The notes beneath the pieces are model-generated. The model worked only from the letters and a program-made list of their open reading frames with translations. It made no database searches and had not been told where the DNA came from. From assembly GCF_040298565.1 (NCBI RefSeq), contig NZ_JBEPAK010000004.1, positions 36,405-100,404 of the forward strand: a stretch of 64,000 bases of DNA. The letters run 5' to 3'. Positions 33,860 through 43,091 of the stretch are shown one piece after another (position 1 is the first letter of the stretch; each line of letters starts with the position of its first letter). This DNA comes from Kitasatospora sp040298565. Its GTDB lineage: Bacteria > Actinomycetota > Actinomycetes > Streptomycetales > Streptomycetaceae. Both the position numbers and the translations under genes were made by a program.

Positions 33860-35224
33860 ATGACCACCGCAGCCGCCATACCCGGACCGGCCGGGAACCC
33901 GCTGGTCGGATCGCTCTTCGACCTCACCCGCCGTCCGCTGCGCACCTACCTCGCGGCCCGTCGCGACCACGGCGACGTGGTGCGCTTCCAGGCCGGCCCG
34001 CCCGGTCTGCGCGCCGAGTTCTACGGCGTGTTCTCACCCGACGGCGCCCACCAGGTGCTCGGCAGCGAGGCGGCCAACTTCCGCAAGGAGCACGACTTCT
34101 ACGACGAGCTGCGGATCAGCGTCGGCAACGGGCTGCTGACCAGCCAGGACGGCGAGTACCAGCGCCAGCGCCGGTTGATCCAACCGCTGTTCACCCGGCG
34201 CCGGGTCGACGGCTACGCCGACGCCCTCGCGGAGGAGGCGCAGGCGCTCACCGAGCGGTGGCGGGCCGTGCCGGGCGGGGTGGTGGACGCGGCGGAGGAG
34301 ATGTCGCGGTTCGCGCTGCGCGCGGTGGCGCGGATCCTCTTCGGCGCCGACGTGGAGGAGGCGGTGGAGGTCGTGAACCGCAGCTTCCCGGTGCTCGGCG
34401 AGTATGTGAAGGACCGCGGCTTCGCGCCCGTCCGGCTGCCGCGCGGCTGGCCGACGCCCGGCAACCGGCGCGGCGCCGAGGCGCAGCGGGCGCTGTACGG
34501 GATCTGCGACCGGATCATCGCCGAGCGGGCCGCGCGCGGGGGCGGCGACGAGGACGCGGACGACCTGCTGACGCTGCTCGGGCGGGCCCGCGGCGAGGGC
34601 GGGGAACGGCTGGATCCGTCCGAACTCCGGGACCAGGTGCTGGTGTTCCTGCTCGCCGGGCACGAGACGACCGCCACGTCGCTGGCCTTCGCGCTGCACC
34701 TGCTGGCCAAGCACCCGGAGCAGCGCAAGCTCGCACAGGAGGAGGCGCGGACCGTCCTCGCCGGGCGGGCGCCGACGGCGGCGGACCTGGAGCGGCTGCC
34801 GTACGTGACCCGGGTGCTGAAGGAGGCGATGCGGCTCTTCCCGGCGGCGGCACTGGTCGGGCGGCGGGCGGTGGAGGAGACGGTCATCGACGGGTACGTC
34901 ATCCCGGCGGGGGCCCAGGTCATGGTCGCGCCGCTGGTCACCCACCGGCACCCGGACCACTGGGAGGAGCCGGAGCGCTTCGACCCCGACCGCTTCCTGC
35001 CGGAGGAGGAGAAGGCGCGGCACCGGTACGCCTGGTTCCCCTTCGGCGGAGGTCCGCGGGCGTGCATCGGGCAGCACTTCTCGATGCTGGAGGCGGTGCT
35101 GGCGCTCGGGGTGCTGCTGCGGGACTTCGAGGTGGAGGTGGTGGACCGGCGGGTGGCGCTCACCATGGGCATCACCCTGCGGGCGGCGAGTCCGATGCGG
35201 GTGCGGGTGACGGCGGTCGGCTGA
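33860..35224 (+). CDS. Cytochrome P450
   Basis: Haem monooxygenase of 454 residues. Present are the I-helix AGHETTATSL, the ExxR in KEAMRLFPAA, and the haem loop FPFGGGPRACIG with Cys402 as axial ligand. Length and the LFPAA/PFGGGPRACIG wording resemble the eukaryote-like bacterial P450s related to CYP102/CYP4-type fatty-acid hydroxylases more than the short CYP105 type. Start ATG 33860 with AAGGAG. No ferredoxin or reductase gene adjoins it. TAAGGT at 33824-33829 may be the -10 element. Confidence 0.93.
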   Translation: MTTAAAIPGPAGNPLVGSLFDLTRRPLRTYLAARRDHGDVVRFQAGPPGLRAEFYGVFSPDGAHQVLGSEAANFRKEHDFYDELRISVGNGLLTSQDGEYQRQRRLIQPLFTRRRVDGYADALAEEAQALTERWRAVPGGVVDAAEEMSRFALRAVARILFGADVEEAVEVVNRSFPVLGEYVKDRGFAPVRLPRGWPTPGNRRGAEAQRALYGICDRIIAERAARGGGDEDADDLLTLLGRARGEGGERLDPSELRDQVLVFLLAGHETTATSLAFALHLLAKHPEQRKLAQEEARTVLAGRAPTAADLERLPYVTRVLKEAMRLFPAAALVGRRAVEETVIDGYVIPAGAQVMVAPLVTHRHPDHWEEPERFDPDRFLPEEEKARHRYAWFPFGGGPRACIGQHFSMLEAVLALGVLLRDFEVEVVDRRVALTMGITLRAASPMRVRVTAVG

Positions 35225-35460
35225 CGGCGGTGCGCCGACGCCGGCCCCTCGGCCGGGGGCCCGTCGGAAGGACGCCCCCGGCCGGCGCCGGACGGGCGAG
35301 GCGAACTCCCGTCCCCGGCTTGGCCAGTGACCAATTGTGCATGAATGACTGCGAAGAGTGAGGCGGCGAACTAGGATGCGATCCGTGTCACAACCGCTTC
35401 GGTTGGGCCGGGACCGGCTCCGACCGGGCGTTCGGAGTGCCGATTTCCGGGGAGAGCGGC

Positions 35461-36057
35461 ATGGCGGATCACAGCGGACGGTGCCCGGCGGGGCGCGGCG
35501 ACGAGTTCGGGCCGGCTCCCGCCGAACGCCAGTACGCGGAGGACTTCAACCGAGTCTTCACCGACCTCCTGCCGCGGCTCCACCACGCGGCCGCGACGCT
35601 CACCGGCAGCCCGCTCGCGGCCGGCGACGTCGTCCATGACGCCTATCTGCGGATCGCCCGCCGCCCGGAGCGGTTCCTCGGCCATCCCCAGCCCTACGCG
35701 TACGTGTTCACCACGATGACCAACATCCTGCGCGACCAGTGGCGTCGCGAGCGCCGCCGGGTGCCGCTGCCGGAGGTGCCCGAGCAGGCCGAGCCGGCGG
35801 AGGCCGGCCGCTCCGCGCCGGATCCGCAGTCCGGCGGGCTGGCCGAGCTCCAGGCGCGGTGGGAGGTGGTCCGGCTGCTCGGCTTCCTGACCGCCAAGCA
35901 GGCCAGGGCGGTGGTGCTGGTGGACCTCGACGGCTACTCCGTCGACGAGGCCGCCGACCTCCTCGGCCTGCACCGCAGCACGCTGGCCGTGACCCGCCGC
36001 CGCGCCCACCGCCGGCTGCGCGCCGTCCTGGAGCAGGAGCGCCGGCGCGGTTCCTGA
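35461..36057 (+). CDS. ECF-type RNA polymerase sigma factor
   Basis: Protein of 198 residues with sigma region 2 (AAGDVVHDAYLRIARRPERF, then PYAYVFTTMTNILRDQWRRERR) and region 4 (LTAKQARAVVLVDLDGYSVDEAADLLGLHRST). The layout is FecI-like. No anti-sigma gene is adjacent. Start ATG 35461 with GGGGAGAG. TAGGAT at 35372-35377 is a candidate -10 element. The gene's 3' end lies in a tandem repeat. Confidence 0.9.
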   Translation: MADHSGRCPAGRGDEFGPAPAERQYAEDFNRVFTDLLPRLHHAAATLTGSPLAAGDVVHDAYLRIARRPERFLGHPQPYAYVFTTMTNILRDQWRRERRRVPLPEVPEQAEPAEAGRSAPDPQSGGLAELQARWEVVRLLGFLTAKQARAVVLVDLDGYSVDEAADLLGLHRSTLAVTRRRAHRRLRAVLEQERRRGS

Positions 36058-36118
36058 GCGTCGGCCCGGTTCCTGAGCGCCGGCGCGGTTCCTGAGCGCC
36101 GACCCGGTGCCTGAGCGC
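36043..36118. repeat. 19-bp tandem repeat x4 spanning the sigma factor stop codon
   Basis: Units CGGCGCGGTTCCTGAGCGT-like at 36043, 36062, 36081 and 36100. Each carries the CC-TGA-GCG stop context; the first supplies the actual TGA at 36055-36057. Confidence 0.9.
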
Positions 36119-36261
36119 CGGGCGGACGGCGTCCGGACGGAACCAGGACCGGGCGCCGGCCGCGACACCCGAGGAAGCATCCGACCCGTCCCTGACGTCC
36201 CGACGCACCGAACTGACGGCAAGTCGGCCGATGCGCCACCCCGGCCCGTACGCTGAAAATC

Positions 36262-37233
36262 GTGATCACGGACGACGACCACCGCCTGCGCGCCCTGGCC
36301 GAGGACGGCCGCTGGCCCGAGCTGCTCGCCGCCTACCGGCAGGGCCGGGCGGCGGCCGTCGCACAGGCCGGGGAGCGGGCCGCCGCGGCCCTGACCGCGC
36401 CGCTCGGCCACCTGATCGCCTACGCGGCGCCGCCCGAACTGGCCGTCCGGTTGTTCGACGCGGACGGTGGTGAGGGGACGGCCGCGGGCGTGGCCGACCA
36501 CGACGCCGGTCCGATCTGGGAGGTGCTGGCGACCCGGCACTCCTGGCTGCGGCTGTCCCCGCTGCTCGGCCCGGCCCCGGTGCGCCGCCTGGTCGCGCAC
36601 ACCCGGGTGCTGCTCGGCGAGGACCTGTCGTACGGGGCCGAGCCCGACCCGGAGGGCGTACCGCTGCGGCTGGAGCCGTGGGAGGCGGCGGGCTGGGACG
36701 AGGCCTCCCGGGTGCGCGAGTACCTGCCGGGCGGGGGCGCGCGCAGCGCGGTCCTGACGCTGCCCTCCAGCCGGGAGGGGTTGGGCGAGGTCGAGCTGCC
36801 GGGGCCGGGCCCGGGCGCCCGGCTCGGCGGCCAGCGGGTCACCCGGGCGCTGGCCGAGCTGTCCGCGCTGGCGCCCTGGGCGGAGGTGGTCTGCGTACGC
36901 GGCCAGGCACCCTCGGCGGCCGCGGTGCTGGCCCGGGGTCGGCGGGTGGTCGGCGGGTACCTGCCGTTCGCGCTCGCGTACCCGGCCCTGGTGCAGGCCG
37001 CCGCGGTGGGCCGCACCCAGGGCGGCGCGCACGGGCGCCTGGGGCTGTGGCGGGCCCTGGGCGCGATGGCCGGCTCGGACGGTCCGGACCGGGCGGAGGT
37101 GAACGCCCTGGTCGCGCGGATGCGCTGCTTCACCTGGCAGGAGCCGGCGGCCGGGCTGCGCCACCTGCACCTCGCGCTGGAGGACCCGGCGAGCGGGGTG
37201 GCCTGGGCGGTCAGCGGCTCGCAGGACTTCTGA
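36262..37233 (+). CDS. Conserved hypothetical protein
   Basis: Protein of 323 residues without a domain I recognise. It begins VITDDDHRLRALAEDGRWPELLAAYRQG in two stretches, is Ala/Leu/Gly-rich and has no signal peptide. The middle segment VVCVRGQAPSAAAVLARGRRVVGGYLP is in part hydrophobic. TACGCT lies 7 nt before the GTG, so the transcript is probably leaderless. It is convergent with dctA. Confidence 0.75.
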   Translation: MITDDDHRLRALAEDGRWPELLAAYRQGRAAAVAQAGERAAAALTAPLGHLIAYAAPPELAVRLFDADGGEGTAAGVADHDAGPIWEVLATRHSWLRLSPLLGPAPVRRLVAHTRVLLGEDLSYGAEPDPEGVPLRLEPWEAAGWDEASRVREYLPGGGARSAVLTLPSSREGLGEVELPGPGPGARLGGQRVTRALAELSALAPWAEVVCVRGQAPSAAAVLARGRRVVGGYLPFALAYPALVQAAAVGRTQGGAHGRLGLWRALGAMAGSDGPDRAEVNALVARMRCFTWQEPAAGLRHLHLALEDPASGVAWAVSGSQDF

Positions 37234-37350
37234 GGCTCCCCGCCCGGTGGCGGACCACCGTGGGAATCCCCCGTGGGAAATCCCCGGCCCGGCGCCGTTT
37301 CCGGGGTTGGTGCGGCGCCGAGCCGGGGAAGCGGGGTGGGGCCGGGCCGC

Positions 37351-38841
37351 TCAGGCGCCGGTGGACGCGGTGGACGCGGTGGATGTGGTGGACGCGGTGG
37401 ACGCGGCCGGCGCCGGGGCCGCCGCGGGAGCCGCCTCCGGGGAGGGCGCGCCGCTGCCCGGGGCGTCGGGGGCCGGGTGGCCGTCGGGTGCGGGGTCGGC
37501 GTCGGGGCCGGGGTGGGCGTCGTGCGCGTCGACCAGGGTCCGTTCGTCGAAGGGCAGTTCGCCGCCCAGCACCCGGCGGGCGCGCTCGGTGTCCAGCTCC
37601 CCGGTCCACTGCCCGATCAGCACGGTGGCGACGGCGTTGCCCGCGAAGTTGGTGAGCGCACGCGCCTCGGACATGAAGCGGTCGATGCCGACGATCAGGC
37701 CGACGCCGTCCACCAGCGCCGGCTTGTGCGACTGCAGCCCGCCCGCGAGGGTGGCCAGCCCGGCGCCGGTGACCCCGGCCGCGCCCTTGCTGGCGATCAC
37801 CATGAACACCAGCAGCGACACCTGCTCGCCGATCGACATCGGCTTGTCCATCGCCTCGGAGATGAAGATCGAGGCCATGGTGAGATAGATCGCGGTGCCG
37901 TCCAGGTTGAAGCTGTAGCCGGTCGGCACGGTGATGCCGACGACGGGGCGGCTGACGCCCAGGTGCTCCATCTTGGCGATCAGGCGGGGGAGCGCGCTCT
38001 CCGAGGAGGAGGTCGAGAGGATCAGCAGGAACTCCCGGCCGAGGTACTTGAGCAGTGCGAACACGTTGATCCCGGCGACCAGGCGCAGCAGCGCGCCGAG
38101 CACCACGACGACGAAGAGCGCGCAGGTGACGTAGAAGCCCACCATGATCACGGCGAGGCTCTTCAGGGCGGCCGTGCCGGTGGCACCGACCACCGCCGCC
38201 ATGGCGCCGAAGGCGCCGATCGGCGCGACCCACATGATCATCGACATGATGCGGAAGACCAGCCGCTGCAGGTGCTCGATCCCGCGCAGGACCGGGGCGC
38301 CGACCGGGCCCATCGCCTGCAGCGCGAAGCCGGCCAGCAGCGCGACCAGCAGGGTCTGCAGCACCTTGCCCTGGGTGAGGGCGGAGAACAGGGTGTCGGG
38401 GATCATCCCGAGCAGGAAGTCGGTCGTCGACTGGGCGCCGCCGGCGGCCGCCTGGGCGTGGCCGGACTTGGCGAGCGCGGCGGTCAGGTGCAGGCCGCCG
38501 CCGGGCTCCAGCAGGTTGCCGACCGCCATGCCGATGGCCAGCGCCACGGTGGACATGGTGAGGAAGTAGCCGACGGCCAGTCCGCCGACCTTGCCGACCT
38601 GCGCCGCCTTGGTGACCGAGCCGATGCCCAGCACGATCGTGCAGAAGATCACGGGGCTGATCATCATCTTGATCAGGTTCACGAACCCGGTGCCGACCGG
38701 CTTCAGCTCGACGGCGAAGCCGGGGGCGGCCAGTCCGACCACCACGCCCGCGACCACGGCGGCGATCACGGCGAGGTAGAGGTAGTGGGTCCGGTCCTGG
38801 CGTCTGGGTCCCCCCGCCGTTGCGGCTCCAGCGATCGACAT
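37351..38841 (-). CDS. dctA: C4-dicarboxylate:cation symporter (DAACS family)
   Basis: Membrane transporter of 496 residues for succinate, fumarate, malate or a related acid. The motifs NLIKMMISPVIFCTIVLGIG, LILSTSSSESALPRLI (serine-rich hairpin) and PTGYSFNLDGTAIYLTMA are conserved in DctA. The last 50 residues are an added Ala/Pro/Ser/Thr tail. ATG 38841 faces a CitA-type kinase gene, its probable regulator. Confidence 0.93.
   Translation of the reverse strand: MSIAGAATAGGPRRQDRTHYLYLAVIAAVVAGVVVGLAAPGFAVELKPVGTGFVNLIKMMISPVIFCTIVLGIGSVTKAAQVGKVGGLAVGYFLTMSTVALAIGMAVGNLLEPGGGLHLTAALAKSGHAQAAAGGAQSTTDFLLGMIPDTLFSALTQGKVLQTLLVALLAGFALQAMGPVGAPVLRGIEHLQRLVFRIMSMIMWVAPIGAFGAMAAVVGATGTAALKSLAVIMVGFYVTCALFVVVVLGALLRLVAGINVFALLKYLGREFLLILSTSSSESALPRLIAKMEHLGVSRPVVGITVPTGYSFNLDGTAIYLTMASIFISEAMDKPMSIGEQVSLLVFMVIASKGAAGVTGAGLATLAGGLQSHKPALVDGVGLIVGIDRFMSEARALTNFAGNAVATVLIGQWTGELDTERARRVLGGELPFDERTLVDAHDAHPGPDADPAPDGHPAPDAPGSGAPSPEAAPAAAPAPAASTASTTSTASTASTGA
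37361..37405. repeat. 9-bp tandem repeat x5 coding the dctA C-terminal tail
   Basis: GTGGACGCG is repeated five times with one variant unit (GTGGATGTG). Read on the minus strand it encodes an Ala-Ser-Thr run at the very end of the transporter. Confidence 0.9.
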
Positions 38842-38907
38842 CTGCGGCTCCTTCGCCCTGCAGTCCTGGCGGCCCCGGGTGGTGGGCCGCTCCGACTATG
38901 GGCGCGG

Positions 38908-38923
38908 GCGTGACGCGGGTCAC
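38908..38923. promoter_or_regulatory. Dyad CGTGAC-GCGG-GTCACG between dctA and its sensor gene
   Basis: A perfect 6-4-6 inverted repeat, 67 nt from the dctA start and 82 nt from the kinase start. It is a candidate site for the CitB-type regulator. Confidence 0.45.
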
Positions 38924-39004
38924 GTTTGCGTTCATAGAGTTCACGGCGGGCGGGGGTGCCACGACCCCTGGGAGCCCCGGAGGGCGTGGTGCACACTGGC
39001 AGGC

Positions 39005-40705
39005 ATGTCCGTGCCCGCCGCCTCCCACCGCCCTCGCCGCCGGTGGCCGCTCCCGCCACCCCTGCCGCGGCTGCCGCGCCGGCTGGTCCGCAGTCTGGCC
39101 GGGCAGCTGTTCGTCGTCCAGGTGGTCATCGTGGCCGCCGTGGTCGCGGGCGGCGCGGTGCTCGCGTACCTGTTCACCGCCGAACGCACCGAGGACGCGG
39201 CCCGCCGCGAGGTCACCTCGGTCGCCCATGCCGTCGCCGACTCGCCGTCCGTCCGGTCCGCCGTGGCCGGGCCCGACCCGACCGGGCTGCTCCAGCCGTA
39301 CGTCGAGCGGGTGCGCCAGGACACCGGGGTCTCCTTCATCACCGTCATGGACACCGACGGGGTGCGCTGGACCCACCCGCTGCCCGAGCAGATCGGCAAG
39401 CGCTACCTCGGGCACATCGACTGGGCGCTCGCCGGGCAGACCCGCAGCGAGACCTACACCGGCACGCTCGGCCCGTCGGTGCGGGTGGTCACCCCGGTCT
39501 GGGACGACCGGCACCGGGTGGTCGCGCTGGTCAGCGTCGGGCTGACCCTGGAGTCGATCTCCGCACAGTTGAGCGGTCCGCTGCTGGCCCTGGTGGGTGT
39601 CGCACTGGCCGCCCTGGCGCTCGGCGGGGCGGGCACCTACCTCGCCAACTCCCGGCTGCGGCGGCACACCCACGGCATGGGGCCGGACGAGCTCAGCCAC
39701 CTCTACGAGTACCACCAGGCCACCCTGCACTCCGTGCGGGAGGGGCTGATCCTGCTCGACCGCTCGAACCGGGTGGTGCTGTGCAACGACGCCGCCCGCG
39801 AACTGCTCGGCCTGCCGGACGGCCTGGACGGGCGGCCGGCCGCGGAACTGGGCCTGCCCGAGGCCCTGGTGGCGGCCGTGCTCGGCGAGGCGCCGGTGCG
39901 GGACGAGGTGCACCTGACCGCCGAGCGGGTCGTGGTGCTCAACACCTCCACCATCGGCACCGGCCTCGGCCGGGTGGTGACCCTCCGCGACCACACCGAA
40001 CTCCAGTCGCTGAGCGGCGAGTTGGACTCCGTCCGGGGATTCACCGAAGCCCTCGGGGCGCAGGCGCACGAGGCCGCCAACCGGCTGCACGCCGTGGTCT
40101 CGCTGATCGAACTCGGCCGCCACGAACAGGCGGTGGAGTTCGCGACCGCCGAACTCGAACTCGCCCAGCAGCTCACCGACCGGGTGGTCGCGGCGGTCAG
40201 CGAGCCGGTGCTGGCCGCGCTGCTGCTCGGCAAGGCCGCGCAAGCGGCCGAGCGCGGCGTGGAGTTGACCCTCACCGAGGACAGCCGGATCGACGACGGC
40301 GTGCTGCCGCCCGGCCTCCCCGCCCGGGACCTGGTCACCGTGCTGGGCAACCTGATCGACAACGCGGTGGACGCCGCGATCGCCGGAGCCGGGCAGAGCC
40401 CCGTCCCGCCGGAGGTCACCGTCACCGCGCGGATCGACGGCGAGGACCCGTCGTCCGCCTGCCTGCTGCTGCGGGTCGCCGACACCGGGGCCGGCATCGA
40501 CCCCTCCGCCGTCCGGGACGTGTTCCGGCGCGGCTGGAGCACCAAGCAGGACGGCCGCGGACACGGCCTCGGGCTGGCGCTGGTCGCCCAGGCGGCCCGG
40601 CGCAACGGCGGCACCGTCGAGGTCGGACGGGAGCGCGGCGCGGTGCTCACCGTACGGCTGCCGCTGGCCGGCCGCGCCCGGGAACCGGAAGGAGCCCCGG
40701 CGTGA
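39005..40705 (+). CDS. CitA/DcuS-type sensor histidine kinase
   Basis: Kinase of 566 residues. A first transmembrane helix (LFVVQVVIVAAVVAGGAVLA, about 37-56) is followed by an extracytoplasmic PAS-like domain to about residue 185 and a second helix. A cytoplasmic PAS domain (EYHQATLHSVREGLILLDR region) precedes the kinase core, with phospho-His in GAQAHEAANRLHAVVSLIE and ATPase motifs NLIDNAVDAA and GHGLGLALV. These kinases sense di- or tricarboxylates. CACACT lies 7 nt before the ATG. Confidence 0.9.
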   Translation: MSVPAASHRPRRRWPLPPPLPRLPRRLVRSLAGQLFVVQVVIVAAVVAGGAVLAYLFTAERTEDAARREVTSVAHAVADSPSVRSAVAGPDPTGLLQPYVERVRQDTGVSFITVMDTDGVRWTHPLPEQIGKRYLGHIDWALAGQTRSETYTGTLGPSVRVVTPVWDDRHRVVALVSVGLTLESISAQLSGPLLALVGVALAALALGGAGTYLANSRLRRHTHGMGPDELSHLYEYHQATLHSVREGLILLDRSNRVVLCNDAARELLGLPDGLDGRPAAELGLPEALVAAVLGEAPVRDEVHLTAERVVVLNTSTIGTGLGRVVTLRDHTELQSLSGELDSVRGFTEALGAQAHEAANRLHAVVSLIELGRHEQAVEFATAELELAQQLTDRVVAAVSEPVLAALLLGKAAQAAERGVELTLTEDSRIDDGVLPPGLPARDLVTVLGNLIDNAVDAAIAGAGQSPVPPEVTVTARIDGEDPSSACLLLRVADTGAGIDPSAVRDVFRRGWSTKQDGRGHGLGLALVAQAARRNGGTVEVGRERGAVLTVRLPLAGRAREPEGAPA

Positions 40706-41424
40706 CGGCGGCCGACGGCGCCCGGGCGGGGATCTCCGTCCTGGTCGTCGAGGACGACCCGGTGGCCGCCGCCGCGCACACCCTCTACGTCGAGCGCGAG
40801 CCAGGCTTCCACGTCGCCGGGACGGTGCACAGCTGCGCCGACGCCCTGCGCTTCCTGGAGCGGGCGCGCGCCGCGGGCACGTCCGTCGACCTCACCCTGC
40901 TCGACCTCTACCTGCCGGACGGTCACGGCCTGCAGCTGTGCCGCACGCTGCGCGCGGCCGGACACGGCACCGACGTCATCGCCGTCACCTCGGCCCGCGA
41001 CCTCGCCATGGTCCGGCAGGCCGTGTCGGCAGGGGTCGTCCAGTACCTGCTGAAACCGTTCAGCGCGGCCGCGCTGCACGACCGGCTGGAGCGGTACGCC
41101 CGCTACCGGGACAGCCTGGGCCGGGCCGGGGAGGCGACCGGGCAGGAGGAGGTCGACCAGGCGTTCGCGCTGCTGCGCACGCCCGAGCGCAGCACCCTGC
41201 CCAAGGGGCTGAGCGCGCCCACGCTGGACACCGTCGCCTCCGTGCTGCGCGAGGCCGCGACCGGGCTGTCGGCGGCGGCCGCGGGGGCGGCCGCCGGGGT
41301 CTCCCGGATCACCGCGCGGCGCTACCTGGAGCACCTGGTGGACACCGGGCGGGCGGTGCGGGAGCCGCAGTACGGGAGCGTCGGGCGGCCGGAGCTCTGC
41401 TACCGCTGGACGGGGCGGCCCTGA
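40702..41424 (+). CDS. CitB/DcuR-type response regulator
   Basis: Protein of 240 residues: receiver domain (VVEDDPVAAAAHT, phospho-Asp in LTLLDLYLPDGHG, Lys in LLKPFS) and a C-terminal winged helix segment (AAAGVSRITARRYLEHLVDTGRAV) typical of the CitB class. The GTG overlaps the kinase stop. The divergent dctA gene is the likely target. Confidence 0.92.
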   Translation: MTAADGARAGISVLVVEDDPVAAAAHTLYVEREPGFHVAGTVHSCADALRFLERARAAGTSVDLTLLDLYLPDGHGLQLCRTLRAAGHGTDVIAVTSARDLAMVRQAVSAGVVQYLLKPFSAAALHDRLERYARYRDSLGRAGEATGQEEVDQAFALLRTPERSTLPKGLSAPTLDTVASVLREAATGLSAAAAGAAAGVSRITARRYLEHLVDTGRAVREPQYGSVGRPELCYRWTGRP

Positions 41425-41604
41425 CCGTACGGGACGGGTGGGCGGGGCCCGAGCGCGTCGGCGCCGAGCGGTCCGGGCGCGGGGCGTGACCTCGCGGCGC
41501 TCGGCTCGTTGACCGGGTCGGGGTGGTGTCGCCGGCACCGAGGTGAGGTTCACCCTCTCGGGTGGATCTGGCGGCCCACCGGCTTTCCGCCAGGTCAAGG
41601 TCGG

Positions 41605-41623
41605 TAAGGTCAGGCTTACCTAA
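41605..41623. promoter_or_regulatory. Iron box (DmdR1/IdeR/DtxR-type operator)
   Basis: TAAGGTCAGGCTTACCTAA matches 16 of 19 positions of the actinobacterial iron box TTAGGTTAGGCTAACCTAA. It lies 19 nt before the TTG start of the diaminobutyrate aminotransferase gene, where an iron-loaded repressor would block transcription. Confidence 0.82.
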
Positions 41624-41642
41624 CTTCTTCTGGGGGTTCGCC

Positions 41643-43091
41643 TTGTCGCTCGCCGCCGTACCCGCCCAGGACGCCTGCGGGGCCGCCACCGGGGCACTGC
41701 CCGCCGGTGAGGCCATCCTGCGCCGCCAGCGCGTCCGCGAGTCCGCCGCCCGGACGTACGCCCGCTCCTTCCCGATCGTCCCGGTGCGCGCCAACGGCAT
41801 GACCGTCGAGGGCGCCGACGGGCGGCGCTACCTCGACTGCCTCTCCGGCGCCGGCACCCTCGCCCTCGGCCACAACCACCCCGTGGTGCTGGAGGCGATC
41901 CGCCGGACCCTCGACAGCGGCGCCCCGCTGCACCTGCTCGACCTCGCCACCGCCGAGAAGGACGACTTCACCAGCGCGCTGTTCGAGAGCCTGCCCGCGG
42001 AGTTCGCCGCCCGCGCCCGGGTGCACTTCTGCGGACCGGCCGGGACGGACGCCGTCGAGGCCGCGCTCAAACTGATGCAGACCGCCACCGGCCGCGCCGG
42101 CGCGCTCGCCTTCACCGGCGCCTACCACGGCATGACCGCCGGGGCCCTCGCCCTGACCGGCAACGTCGCCGTCAAGGAACCGCTGCCCGGCGGCGGCGAG
42201 GTCGTCCGGCTGCCCTACCCGTACGGCTACCGCTGCCCGTTCGGCGTCGGCGGACAGGCGGGCACCGACCTCGCCGCGACGTACGTGGAAAGGCTGCTGG
42301 ACGACCCCTCGGGCGGGGTGGTGCCGCCCGCCGCGATGATCCTGGAGGCCGTCCAGGGGGAGGGCGGAGTCGTGCCCGCGCCCGACGGCTGGCTGCGCGA
42401 GATGCGCCGGATCACCGCCGAACGCGCCATCCCGCTGATCGTGGACGAGGTGCAGACCGGCGTCGGGCGCACCGGCGCCATGTGGGCGGTGGAGCACAGC
42501 GGCGTCGTCCCGGACGCCATGGTGCTGTCCAAGGCCATCGGGGGCAGTCTGCCGCTCGCCGTCGTCGTCTACCGGGAGGACTACGACGGCTGGCGGCCGG
42601 GCGCCCACACCGGCACCTTCCGCGGCAACACCCTCGCGATGGCCGCCGGGGCCGCCACACTGCGTCACGTCGTCTCGCACGGGCTGGCCGAGCGGGCCGG
42701 GGTGGTCGGCGCCCGGATGGCAGCCCGGCTGCGGGAGCTCTCCGCCGAACTGCCGGTGATCGGCGACGTGCGGGGGCGCGGACTGATGCTCGGCGTCGAA
42801 CTCGTCGACGCCGCCGCCGAGGCCGACGCCTGCGGGGCCCGCCCGGCGGACCCGGCGCTCGCCGTGCGGGTGCGGGAGGCGTGCCTGGCGCGCGGCCTGA
42901 TCGTCGAACTCGGTGGACGGCACGACGCGGTGCTGCGGCTGCTGCCGCCGCTCACCATCACCGACGAGCAGGTGGCCGCGGTGCTCGACCGGCTGGCGGA
43001 CGCCATCGCGGCGGCCTCGGCGCCCTCGGCGGTGGCGGTGGGCGCGGCTCCCGGGGCGGCCACGGGGGCGGCCGCGCGAGGGCGGGCGTGA
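41643..43091 (+). CDS. Diaminobutyrate-2-oxoglutarate aminotransferase (RhbA/Dat type)
   Basis: Class-III PLP aminotransferase of 482 residues that makes L-2,4-diaminobutyrate from aspartate semialdehyde. Seen are FCGPAGTDAVEAALKLMQ, FTGAYHGMTAGALALTGN, VDEVQTGVGRTG and the PLP Lys in VLSKAIGGSLPLAV. The TTG start follows GGGGG. An upstream start would read through the iron box and is rejected. It overlaps the decarboxylase gene by GTGA. Iron control points to siderophore synthesis rather than ectoine. Confidence 0.88.
   Translation: MSLAAVPAQDACGAATGALPAGEAILRRQRVRESAARTYARSFPIVPVRANGMTVEGADGRRYLDCLSGAGTLALGHNHPVVLEAIRRTLDSGAPLHLLDLATAEKDDFTSALFESLPAEFAARARVHFCGPAGTDAVEAALKLMQTATGRAGALAFTGAYHGMTAGALALTGNVAVKEPLPGGGEVVRLPYPYGYRCPFGVGGQAGTDLAATYVERLLDDPSGGVVPPAAMILEAVQGEGGVVPAPDGWLREMRRITAERAIPLIVDEVQTGVGRTGAMWAVEHSGVVPDAMVLSKAIGGSLPLAVVVYREDYDGWRPGAHTGTFRGNTLAMAAGAATLRHVVSHGLAERAGVVGARMAARLRELSAELPVIGDVRGRGLMLGVELVDAAAEADACGARPADPALAVRVREACLARGLIVELGGRHDAVLRLLPPLTITDEQVAAVLDRLADAIAAASAPSAVAVGAAPGAATGAAARGRA

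Noticed and set aside
35341..35361. A six-codon ORF (MNDCEE) upstream of the sigma factor.
   Set aside because: It has no ribosome site or conserved leader pattern and cannot be distinguished from chance.
33648..36118. Possible CRISPR-like repeats.
   Set aside because: The units are head-to-tail tandem copies without unique spacers, and no cas gene is present.
41562..41642. An upstream start for the diaminobutyrate aminotransferase.
   Set aside because: The extension would translate the iron box and has no ribosome site; the TTG at 41643 gives the normal family N-terminus.
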